This document shows positions 20,107 to 28,252 of a stretch of DNA of 64,000 nt, piece after piece (position 1 is the stretch's first letter; every line of letters begins with the position of its first letter). The DNA is from Arenicola marina (lineage: Eukaryota; Annelida; Polychaeta; Arenicolidae). Below the pieces are notes generated by a model. The model searched no databases, was not told the origin of the DNA, and worked only from the letters and a program-made list of their open reading frames with translations. The translations under genes were made by a program, and so were the position numbers. The stretch covers positions 21,446,254 to 21,510,253 of the forward strand of contig OZ025260.1 of assembly GCA_964019135.1 (NCBI GenBank), in the 5' to 3' direction.

Positions 20107-21697
20107 AATAACCTGTCCGGCCGTGATAACCTGTCCGGCCGTGATAACCTGTCCGGCCATGATAACCTGTCCGGCCGTGATAACCTGTCCGGCCGTGATA
20201 ACCTGTCCGGCCGTGATAACCAGTCCAGCCGTGATAACCTGTCCGGCCGTGATAACCTGTCCGGCCGTGATAACCTGTCCAGCCGTGATAACCTGTCCGG
20301 CCGTGATAACCTCTCCGGCCGTGATAACCTGTCCGGCCGTGATAACCTGTCCGGCCGTGATAACCTGTCCGGCCGTGATAACCTGTCCGGCCGTGATAAC
20401 CTGTCCAGCCGTGATAACCTGTCCGGCCGTGATAACCTGTCCGGCCGTGATAACCTGTCCGGCCGTGATAACCTGTCCGGCCGTGATAACCTGTCCAGCC
20501 GTGATAACCTGTCCGGCCGTGATAACCTGTCCGGCCGTGATAACCTGTCCGGCCGTGATAACCTGTCCAGCCGTGATAACCTGTCCGGCCATGATAACCT
20601 ATCCGGCCGTGATAACCTGTCCGGCCATGATAACCTGTCCGGCTGTGATAACCTGTCCGGCCGTGATAACCTGTCCAGCCGTGATAACCTGTTCGGCCAT
20701 GATAACCTATCCGGCCGTGATAACCTCTCCGGCCGTGATAACCTGTCCGGCCATGATAACCTGTCCGGCTGTGATAACCTGTCCGGCCGTGATAACCTGT
20801 CCAGCCGTGATAACCTGTCCGGCCATGATAACCTATCCGGCCGTGATAACCTCTCCGGCCGTGATAACCTGTCCGGCCATGATAACCTGTCCGGCTGTGA
20901 TAACCTGTCCGGCCGTGATAACCTGTCCAGCCGTGATAACCTGTCCGGCCGTGATAACCTGTCCAGCCGTGATAACCCGTCCGGCCGTGATAACCTGTCC
21001 GGCTGTGATAACCTGTCCGGCCGTGATAACCTGTCCAGCTGTGATAACCTGTCCGGCCGTGATAACCTCTCCGGCCGTGATAACCTGTCCGGCCATGATA
21101 ACCTGTCCGGCTGTGATAACCTATCCGGCCGTGATAACCTCTCCGGCCGTGATAACCTGTCCGGCCATGATAACCTGTCCGGCTGGGATAACTTGTCCGG
21201 CCGTGATAACCTGTCCAGCCGTGATAACCTGTCCGGCCATGATAACCTATCCGGCCGTGATAACCTCTCCGGCCGTGATAACCTGTCCGGCCATGATAAC
21301 CTGTCCGGCCGTGATAACCTGTCCGGCCATGATAACCTGTCCGGCTGTGATAACCTGTCCGGCCGTGATAACCTGTCCAGCCGTGATAACCTGTCCGGCC
21401 ATGATAACCTATCCGGCCGTGATAACCTCTCCGGCCGTGATAACCTGTCCGGCCGTGATAACCTATCCGGCCGTGATAACCTATCCGGCCGTGATAACCT
21501 CTCCGGCCGTGATAACCTGTCCGGCCATGATAACCTATCCGGCCGTGATAACCTCTCCGGCCGTGATAACCTGTCCAGCCGTGATAACCTGTCCGGCCGT
21601 GATAACCTGTCCGGCCGTGATAACCTGTCCGGCTGTGATAACCTGTCCGGCCGTGATAACCTCTCCGGCCGTGATAAACTGTCCGGCCACGCTTTTT
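20107..21697. repeat. 18-bp minisatellite array, about 88 copies
   Basis: The unit is GATAACCTGTCCGGCCGT (18 bp), with variants CCAT, CCAG, CTGTG and CTCTCC. Because 18 is a multiple of three and the unit has no stop, both strands carry long frames of a six-residue repeat (for example PAVITC). This is expected from the DNA repeat and is not evidence of a gene. Blocks of variant units recur, so local block duplications are present. Confidence 0.95.
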
Positions 21698-21705
21698 GTC
21701 ATGTC

Positions 21706-21796
21706 ACTAACCCTAAGCAGAACCTAAATCCCAACCCTAACCCTAACCTTGGCCCTAACGTAACGTATCCCTAACTTAACCTAATCCTAAACCTAA
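21706..21796. repeat. Degenerate interstitial telomeric repeat (CCCTAA type)
   Basis: AACCCTAACCCTAACC-type hexamers are interspersed with diverged copies (CCTAAATCC, CCTAACGTAACG, CCTAATCC). The motif matches the ancestral metazoan TTAGGG telomere. It directly follows the 18-bp array and marks an internalised or subtelomere-like region. Confidence 0.75.
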
Positions 21797-21865
21797 CATA
21801 TATGTGCTATTTACATGGCATGTCAATTCGCTGCGCATGCGCACTCGACAGCCGGAGACTTTCTC

Positions 21866-21886
21866 ATGCCGGACAGGTTATCATGC
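21866..21886 (-). repeat. Single inverted copy of the 18-bp satellite unit
   Basis: CATGCCGGACAGGTTATCAT is the reverse complement of an 18-bp array unit plus flank. It lies about 170 bp beyond the array and on the far side of the telomeric repeats. Confidence 0.7.
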
Positions 21887-22194
21887 TACACCTGGTATAT
21901 CCCGAAGAGAATAGGTGGCATGACCCCCCCCCCCCCGCCCCCCCTTCTTTGACACCATTTTTGGTTCGGAAGGAGTTTGATACGTAGTCACTCCACTTTA
22001 TTCTTACCCCCTGCGAGGTGTGCATGACTCCAGTGACTCTTGCAATCAGGAGTAACTACGGGACATAATCGCTTGCTGAGCAGCAGATCGAACAAATTGA
22101 CATCTATATTCTGCCTTATCGAACGCTTTCGATACGCCGCGGAACATGGAATATACGCTGCCACGATTCATATAGTATTAGATAGTTTCTTTCA

Positions 22195-22198
22195 CAAC
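22195..22198. repeat. Target-site duplication (left)
   Basis: CAAC directly abuts the LTR start TGTTGT. The same four bases follow the other LTR at 26457-26460. With a preceding A on the left side, the copy could be scored as 5 bp if the LTR end is shortened by one base. Confidence 0.75.
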
Positions 22199-22460
22199 TG
22201 TTGTATAAATGGTATTCTGAGGTTTTACTCACTGGTTGTAAGTTCCAGTCGTATTTAGAGTTGTGAGATGGCTGCCGGCTGACACAACAGAACTTGAAGG
22301 TCCCGCCGTGCTCTTTGCCGTTCCGTGCCAATCTGCCGGCCTACAGTCCCTCTCGCTAGGGGGTGCGTCCGCTTCCAGTAACATCCGCCAGGGGCCGCAT
22401 CTACAAGTTAGAGGGCGCTCATGGTCCCCCCAATTGACCTCACTTTTGCCCGATACTACA
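22199..22460 (-). repeat. 3' LTR (262 bp)
   Basis: It runs TGTTGTATAAATGG to CGATACTACA on the + strand and is nearly identical to 26195-26456. Differences are clustered in a short segment (CTCTCGCTAGG here, CCGCTCGCCAGG there) and near the end. It has TG...CA termini. A short open frame shared by the two LTRs is incidental. Confidence 0.92.
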
Positions 22461-22470
22461 CTCTCCCCCG
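22461..22470 (-). promoter_or_regulatory. Polypurine tract
   Basis: On the minus strand the bases just upstream of the 3' LTR read CGGGGGAGAG, directly abutting TGTAGTATCG. This is the expected position and composition for the plus-strand DNA primer of an LTR retrotransposon. Confidence 0.75.
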
Positions 22471-23289
22471 TCATATGTTTTTTTGGTCTTATTCATCAAT
22501 AACAAATAATTAAGTCTACGGGTATAACTAAATAGCCTTATTATGAGCCAATATACATCATTTTCCGTGCCCTCATAATATTATTATATGAAGGTTAATA
22601 TTCGAGCAATACATATGTAATATAGATTAAGGTATACATAAATATTGACGTGAGACGAAAGGATCAGAAGCATCCGAACCACTTCGTTCCCGGCACATAC
22701 CTACATATATTTGTCAATCTGTTAACATGAATTTATATTACCTTAATATTTACAACGTCACGTCAATACATATGTAATATAGATTAGGGCATACATAAAT
22801 ATAGACGTGAGACGAAAGGATCAGAAGCATCTGAACCGGTCCACCTGATATGTGTAATATCAAGGATTACATATACTTAGCTATAGTGCTGAATATACAG
22901 TGATCAAATGTAAGGTTCAGAAACATCCGAGCCTGTTCATTTGTAATAATTACTTTTAAAAATGTAGCAGAACTGGTTTGCAGTATTGCCAGTGATAGCT
23001 AAGATCATTAATACTAGCAGATGGCAAACTCGTCACTGTGGCTTAGGCCGCCGTGTCGACAATTTACATAATTTTCTCGCTGTTATATGTATATGTATGT
23101 ATTAAACTTAAAGAACCTGACTGTTCCTAAACTTTGTACATGGAGAACTCTAATATACATAAACCTTGATGACATAGGGGCAAATAAATCAGTTCTCCTT
23201 CACATGACACTCTGTATCCTCAATCAGAACATCCGGTATGAAAGTAGGATAGCACGCCCCTGAATTAGGAGGCCAGCAGGATGATATGG
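22471..23289 (-). other. Non-coding 3' region of the LTR element
   Basis: AT-rich with no open frame of interest. It contains a direct duplication of about 75 bp (22608-22683 and 22764-22837, 156 bp apart), sharing GTGAGACGAAAGGATCAGAA. In an autonomous element this space would hold pol or the end of it. Confidence 0.7.
22608..22837. repeat. Internal direct duplication in the LTR element
   Basis: Two copies (22608-22683, 22764-22837) start CAATACATATGTAATATAG and end AGCATC(C/T)GAACC, with a few substitutions. A third partial echo, TTCAGAAACATCCGAGCC, lies near 22917. Confidence 0.75.
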
Positions 23290-24135
23290 AGAGGGGGAAG
23301 ACTCACTATGAGCAACCAGAACATCCGGTTTGCTTATTAGGAGAATTCTCCTCTAAGTGCGGATTAGATGGCCTGACAGAATGAAGGGGAGAAGGGGAAG
23401 ACTCACTATGAGCAACCAGAACTTCCGGTGTGCTATTTGGATAATTCTCCTCTAAGTGCGGATCAGATGGCCTAACAGGATGATAGGGAGGGCTCACTAT
23501 CAGCAACCAGAACATCAGCACGCAGTTTTTAGAACTCCCTTCCCAGAGACGATACGGTAGTCTGACAGAACATTCGGTACAGTATTAGGAAAACTCTCCC
23601 CTGAGAGGGGATCAGGTGGTCTGATTGGATGGTAGGGAGAAGGAAAGGACCAACTACCGGCAACCAGAACATCCGGTACGCAGTTAGTAGAGCTCTCCTC
23701 CAAGAGAGGATCAGGTGGTCTGACAGGATGCTAGGGAGAAGGAGAGGAACAACTATCAGCAACCAGAACATCCGGTACGCAGTTAGCAGTACTCTCCTCC
23801 AAGAGAGGATCGGGTGGCCTGATTGGATGGTAGGGAGAAGGAGAGGACCAACTATCAGCAACCAGAACATCCGGTACGCAGTTAGCAGAACTCTACGCCA
23901 AGAGAGGATCAGGTGGCCTGATTGGATGGTAGGGAGAAGGAGAGGACCAACTTTCAGCAACCAGATCCTCCGGAACGCTGTTAGGAGAACTCTTCTCTGA
24001 GAGAGGATCAGGTGGCCTGACAGGATGATAGGGAGAAGAGGATTCACTATTAGCAACCAGATCTTCCGGTACGCTGTTAGGAGAACTCTTCTCTGAGACA
24101 GGATCAGATGGCCTGACCGGATGATAGGGAAGCTT
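23290..24135 (-). repeat. 99-bp tandem repeat encoding 33-residue units
   Basis: About nine units share the + strand core AACCAGAACATCCGG (for example near 23312, 23413, 23661, 23761, 23860 and 23957). The best-preserved units are spaced 99 bp, exactly 33 codons. In the frame reached by -1 slippage from gag, each unit gives a Pro/Ser-rich peptide with SPYHP(V/I)RPPDP and an acidic PEDLVAESW-like segment. Later units accumulate stops (23893-23895, 23731-23733) and frame shifts. Confidence 0.85.
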
Positions 24136-24207
24136 GTGTTTGGTGCTTTGGGGTGGTTGGCCTGGGTGATAGCTCGCGTAACGGCCTACAACCCGAGCCT
24201 CTAAGAG
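23893..24207 (-). CDS. -1 frame tail ORF of the gag element (33-residue repeats)
   Basis: Re-reading from the slippery site in the -1 frame gives 104 codons to a TAG at 23893-23895. A short non-repeat linker (KLLEARVVGRYASYHPGQPP, its Lys taken from the slipped AAA codon) leads into three Pro/Ser-rich repeats. The frame has no start codon of its own at the beginning, so it would be made only as a Gag extension. The terminating TAG sits inside a repeat unit where neighbouring copies read GAG, so the ancestral tail was probably longer. I recognise no protease or polymerase motif. It may be a retained C-terminal remnant after pol deletion or a structural extension. Confidence 0.55.
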   Translation of the reverse strand, partial: LLEARVVGRYASYHPGQPPQSTKHKLPYHPVRPSDPVSEKSSPNSVPEDLVANSESSSPYHPVRPPDPLSEKSSPNSVPEDLVAESWSSPSPYHPIRPPDPLLA

Positions 24208-25793
24208 TTTAAAGAGGGAGTGATCTCTACTCTAGATTCTTGGATAGGAGAAGGAGACAGAGAACGGTAGCATTCTTTGCTGCAGTCTCGTGCAAAATGA
24301 GTAGCAGATCCACAACGGTAACATTTAGAGGGTGTCTTAGTACCAGCAGGAGGTGAAGGTGATCTAGGGCGCAACTGTTTTTTCAACATCTGCAAAATCT
24401 GTATAACTTGTGGATTGGTATTAGCCAAATCAGCCTTAAGTTGGGCAATCCCGGACTCCCAGTTACCATCTTTTGGGTCTTTAACTTTCTGGGAATTTTC
24501 AGCCAGTTGGTTTTGTTTGTCAGTATTAATTTTCCTAATCTGGTAATTTTCGAGATCCAATGGGGTATTATCATTTTCAAATGTGACTCTCCTGATTTCG
24601 GATCTAAAACCCCCAATCATGCGATGATTGTGAATGGACGATTTCACCACTTGAACAGCTTCGTCCAATGTGCAAGGGTTTTTCTCTAAAGCACTCCGAG
24701 CTGCTTTCTTGTCGATGCATCCTCGACAGAAAGAATCTATTGCCATGATCTGAATGATTTCTTCAGGAGTATTTGGAAACCCATCAGTTGCCAGTTCTAG
24801 TAATATATATGCAAATTCATCAAGGGGTTCTTCTATAGTTTGTTTTAGATATTGCAGTTGCCGACGGAGAGAGGAAGGGGTATCTTTCTTGCTAAATCTG
24901 GTGGCCAATTTTGCAAATAGAAGATGAATATCATTTTGTATCAGTTGCGATTGAGAACAGAAAAACTTCAGAGCTCTATCCCGGAGTGACTCCACTAATT
25001 TATCTAATTGGGTCATATTGTCCCAAGCATATCTTTGAACCATTCTTTTGAATTGTACCTCAAATGGTTTCCAGTCCTCCCTTCCATCAAACGTGGCCAT
25101 CTGTGGAGGAGGCGACCCATCAACTCTCTCCCTACGAGTGGATTGGTTCCACAGGGATTCAGAGAGTTTCTTTTCAGGTACAATTTTCTGAGACAGATGT
25201 TCCATATGGGGGGAAACTTCTGAGTGTCTGGTGTCTTTTAATTCTTCTTGTAATTTATTAATCATTCTGTTCATCTCAGCTGATTGTCTCTCGAATTTAG
25301 ATGTAATTGCATCATTGCTTTTGATTATGTTATCTCTATCCTGGGACCATTGATCACGTAGTTTATTTATTTGCTTTTGAGCATCTACTGCTATTCTTCC
25401 ATTGTTCTTCAGCAATTCTTCCTTTTCACCTTTTTCAGTCTTTATCTGTTGTTGCAAATTTTCCAGCTTTTGTTTTTTGTCGTTCAATTCAATACTCAAA
25501 TTATCAAACCGATTTAATAGGCTTTTTAAGGTTTGCCACTGCACATCTGGATGTGAATTTACAGCAGTCTCATATCCATGAAATGGAGAAAGTGACTTAC
25601 ATTCAATCAACTTTTGATCAACTAATGGCTGTAAAATTGTGGCAGGGATATTACTTTCAGTTAACAAATCTTCCAGAGTGAGACTAGCCTCTTTATCATC
25701 TCGCAAAGAGATGATAGCAGTGGCACGATTTAGACTAATTCCCGTTAAAGTTTGTAATTCTTCCAAAGTTGCAAAATTAATGTTTAAAGCCAT
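24201..25793 (-). CDS. gag: Retrotransposon Gag with N-terminal helix-hairpin-helix domain
   Basis: This is an intact 530-residue protein from ATG (25791-25793) to TAG (24201-24203). Residues ~3-45 match the ComEA-type helix-hairpin-helix pattern (NIN.AT.EEL..L.GI, then A.AII..R, then L.DLL). Residues ~85-200 are a charged coiled coil (KLENLQQQI, INKLQEEL). Residues ~225-400 resemble a Ty3/gypsy-type capsid (DWKPFEVQFKRM, LATRFSKK, LRRQLQYLKQ, LDEFAYILLELA, FCRGC). Near residue 500 is a CCHC zinc knuckle C-x2-C-x4-H-x4-C (CYRCGSATHFARDC). Gag packages element RNA into particles. The HhH domain, usually a DNA-binding fold, is unusual at the N-terminus of a Gag and its role is unknown. The frame is preserved although pol is absent. 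Confidence 0.9.
   Translation of the reverse strand: MALNINFATLEELQTLTGISLNRATAIISLRDDKEASLTLEDLLTESNIPATILQPLVDQKLIECKSLSPFHGYETAVNSHPDVQWQTLKSLLNRFDNLSIELNDKKQKLENLQQQIKTEKGEKEELLKNNGRIAVDAQKQINKLRDQWSQDRDNIIKSNDAITSKFERQSAEMNRMINKLQEELKDTRHSEVSPHMEHLSQKIVPEKKLSESLWNQSTRRERVDGSPPPQMATFDGREDWKPFEVQFKRMVQRYAWDNMTQLDKLVESLRDRALKFFCSQSQLIQNDIHLLFAKLATRFSKKDTPSSLRRQLQYLKQTIEEPLDEFAYILLELATDGFPNTPEEIIQIMAIDSFCRGCIDKKAARSALEKNPCTLDEAVQVVKSSIHNHRMIGGFRSEIRRVTFENDNTPLDLENYQIRKINTDKQNQLAENSQKVKDPKDGNWESGIAQLKADLANTNPQVIQILQMLKKQLRPRSPSPPAGTKTPSKCYRCGSATHFARDCSKECYRSLSPSPIQESRVEITPSLNS
24207..24213 (-). promoter_or_regulatory. Canonical -1 ribosomal frameshift heptamer (T TTA AAC)
   Basis: On the minus strand the last gag codons are TCT TTA AAC TCT TAG. 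The heptamer T-TTA-AAC is in the correct X XXY YYZ phase and sits six bases before the gag stop. Slippage by -1 opens the 104-codon tail. The same heptamer class drives known -1 frameshifts in retroelements and viruses. A downstream stimulatory structure was not modelled. Confidence 0.65.
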
Positions 25794-26180
25794 ATTGATT
25801 ATAAGAATATTTTATAAGGTAAATATACAAAGAGAAAAGAAAACCATCTTTGTAATATTTAGTAGTTAGTGGTATGGAAATGGTCAGCAGGGCAAACAGA
25901 ATCAATTATGCACAAAAGTTGGTTGTCAAGATAAAAAAAAATATCAAAACAAACAAATAGTAATCTGACTAGGAAAAGAACGAGTGAGAATCAGAAACTT
26001 CCGATACTACACAAGTCAATAACCCGCCAGGCTACTAAAATGTCTACCCAAGCTAACACATCATGTGACCAACGCCGGCGAAAAAATTTCAGGCCTGGTC
26101 AGTGTCAACACGCGAACAAAGATTGTCAAAGTCAACAATAACCATGCGATAAAACCCCAAAAATAGGCGTTCATCCATGG
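25794..26180 (-). other. 5' leader of the LTR element
   Basis: About 400 bp of AT-rich sequence between the primer binding site and the gag ATG, with no competing open frame. This is the expected place for the packaging signal, but no motif can be assigned by eye. Confidence 0.6.
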
Positions 26181-26193
26181 ACTTCTGACACCA
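26181..26193 (-). promoter_or_regulatory. Primer binding site, tRNA-Leu type
   Basis: The + strand reads ACTTCTGACACCA, identical to the 3' end of a class of metazoan tRNA-Leu including CCA. It is separated from the LTR by one base. Read on the minus strand it is TGGTGTCAGAAGT, the primer site common in animal Ty3/gypsy elements. Confidence 0.82.
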
Positions 26194-26194
26194 A

Positions 26195-26456
26195 TGTTGT
26201 ATAAATGGTATTCTGAGGTTTTACTCACTGGTTGTAAGTTCCAGTCGTATTTAGAGTTGTGAGATGGCTGCCGGCTGACACAACAGAACTTGAAGGTCCC
26301 GCCGTGCTCTTTGCCGTTCCGTGCCAATCTGCCGGCCTACAGTCCCGCTCGCCAGGGGGTGCGTCTGCTTGTAGCAACATCCGCCAGGGGCCGCATCTAC
26401 AAGTTAGAGGGCGCTCATGGTCCCCCCAATCGACCCCACTTTTGCCCGATACTACA
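26195..26456 (-). repeat. 5' LTR (262 bp)
   Basis: It has the same length and termini as 22199-22460 (TGTTGT...TACTACA on the + strand). In the element's own orientation this is the upstream LTR and should hold the promoter and polyadenylation signals. No TATA box is obvious. Confidence 0.92.
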
Positions 26457-26460
26457 CAAC
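26457..26460. repeat. Target-site duplication (right)
   Basis: CAAC directly after the LTR, matching the CAAC at 22195-22198. Confidence 0.75.
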
Positions 26461-26939
26461 CAAAGAGCACTGAGAGGGTGGTGGAATGATGAGATTTGTA
26501 ACCAAATTGCAGGTCTGAAGTCTTGCATATTTTAGCATTATTTTCTAGTAACAGTTGTAGTGCAATAGACGTCGTCAAAGACAGCTGAGCGCTATGTCGA
26601 GAGAGCTTCATTATAATGTTAATCCATTGACTGGTCTCCTATATCCATGGAGAGCCCACACCAGAAACAGCCCGATTTCGCCCCCAGAGCCTTATTAAAA
26701 GACAGGGTGTAGTAGAAGCTCCATGCTTATGAAAACGCTTCTATGGCTGATCCGTCGACATGATAGATCAGTGACTAGATATATTAAGCAGATCGGCACC
26801 TCAACGTGTAAGCCTGCTTTAGCGCTGACGGGAAATCTGAATACGAACGAGAATACCGCCGTCAGCACTGGTATCATGCTTTAGAGTCGCCGCAAATCCG
26901 ACGATATCTGTTCAAAGTGCCATGTTCCATTGATGGACG
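26461..26939. other. Flank between LTR element and satellite
   Basis: Unique sequence with no recognisable coding or RNA feature. Confidence 0.5.
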
Positions 26940-28252
26940 TTTCGACGTGATGTTTGTAGATGTGTCTGGTAGCCATGTTTGTAGATGTGCCTGGTAGTCA
27001 TGTTTGTAGATGTGGCTCGTAGCCATGTTTGTAGATGTGTGTGGTTGCCATGTTTGTAGATGTGTGTGGTTGCCATGTTTGTAGATGTGTGTGGTAGCTA
27101 TGTTTGTAGATGTGTCTGGTAGCCATGTTTGTAGATGTGTCTGGTAGCCTTGTTTGTAGATGTGTCTAGTAGCTATGTTTGTAGAAGTGTCTGGTAAACA
27201 TGTTTGTAGATGTGTCTGGTAGCTATGTGTGTAGAAGTGTCTGGTAAACATGTTTGTAGATGTGTCTGGTAGCTATGTTTGTAGATGTGTCTGGTAGCAA
27301 TGTTTGTAGATGAGTCTGGTAGCCATGTTTGTAGATGTGTCTGGCAGCCATGTTTGTAGATGTGTCTGGTAGCAATGTTTGTAGATGAGTCTGGTAGCCA
27401 TGTTTGTAGATGTGTCTGGTAGCTATGTGTGTAGATGTGTCTGGCAGCCATGTTTGTAGATGTGTCTGGTAGCAATGTTTGTAAATGTGTCTCGTAGCCC
27501 TGTTTGTAGATGTATCTGGTAGCTATGTCTGTGGATGTGTCTGGTAGCCATGTTTGTAGATGTGTCTGGTAGCCATGTTTATAGATGTGTCTGGTAGCCA
27601 TGTTTGTAGATGTGTCTGGGAGCCATGTCTGTAGATGTGTCTGGTAGCGATGTTTGTAGATGTGTCTGGTAGCAATGTTTGTAGATGTGTCTGGTAGCCA
27701 TGTCTGTAGATGTGTCTGGTAGCAATGTTTGTAGATGTGTCTGGTAGCTATGTGTGTAGATGTGTCTGGTAGCTATGTTTGTAGATGTGTCTGGGAGCCC
27801 TGTTTGTAGATGTGTCTGGTAGCTATGTTTGTAGATGTGTCTGGCAGCCATGTTTGTACATGTGTCTGGGAGCCATGTTTGTACATGTGTCTAGGAGCCA
27901 TGTTTGTAGATGTGTCTGGAAGCCATGTTTGTACATGTGTCTGGCAGCCATGTTTGTAGATGTGTCTGGGAGCAATGTTTGTAGACGTGTCTGGTAGCTA
28001 TGTTAGTAGATGTGTCTGGGAGCCATGTTTGTAGATGTGTCTGGGAGCCATGTTTGTAGATGTGTCTGGGAGCCATGTTTGTAGATGTGTCTGGTAGCCA
28101 TGTTTGTAGATGTGTCTGGTAGATATGTTTGTAGATGTGTCTGGGAGCCATGTTTGTAGATGTGTCTGGGAGCCATGTTTGTAGATGTGTCTGGGAGCCA
28201 TGTTTGTAGATGTGTCTGGTAGCCATGTTTGTAGATGTGTGTGGATTCCATC
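26940..28252. repeat. 25-bp minisatellite array, about 52 copies
   Basis: The unit core is ATGTTTGTAGATGTGTCTGG followed by TAGCC or GAGCC. Copies in the 3' third favour GGGAGCC and copies in the 5' part favour GGTAGC, so the array has a gradient of subtypes. All three minus-strand frames are open (HLQT..., IYKH...), which is a repeat artefact. Confidence 0.95.

Larger units (their letters stand above)
22199..26456 (-). mobile_element. Non-autonomous LTR retrotransposon with gag but no pol
   Basis: The element is 4,258 bp and transcribed on the minus strand. It has two 262-bp LTRs, a tRNA-Leu-type primer binding site next to the upstream LTR, a polypurine tract next to the downstream LTR, and a CAAC target duplication. 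Inside are an intact 530-codon Gag and a frameshift-linked tail of 33-residue repeats. An AT-rich non-coding stretch completes it. No protease, reverse transcriptase, RNase H or integrase motif is present, so mobilisation would need enzymes supplied in trans. The primer site is of the kind used by many animal Ty3/gypsy elements, which would be the likely partner (inference). The LTRs differ at roughly ten positions, so the insertion is not brand new. Confidence 0.9.

Noticed and set aside
20083..21774. 534-codon frame of PAVITC repeats and its antisense partner
   Set aside because: It is an 18-bp stop-free unit repeated. The same stretch is open in another forward frame and on the other strand, with no start context or domain.
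22116..22331. Shared minus-strand ORF in both LTRs as a gene
   Set aside because: It is present only because the LTRs are duplicates. It has no domain and overlaps expected LTR control regions.
26874..28251. Minus-strand IYKHG/HLQTW repeat proteins
   Set aside because: They are artefacts of the 25-bp satellite, open in all three minus frames.
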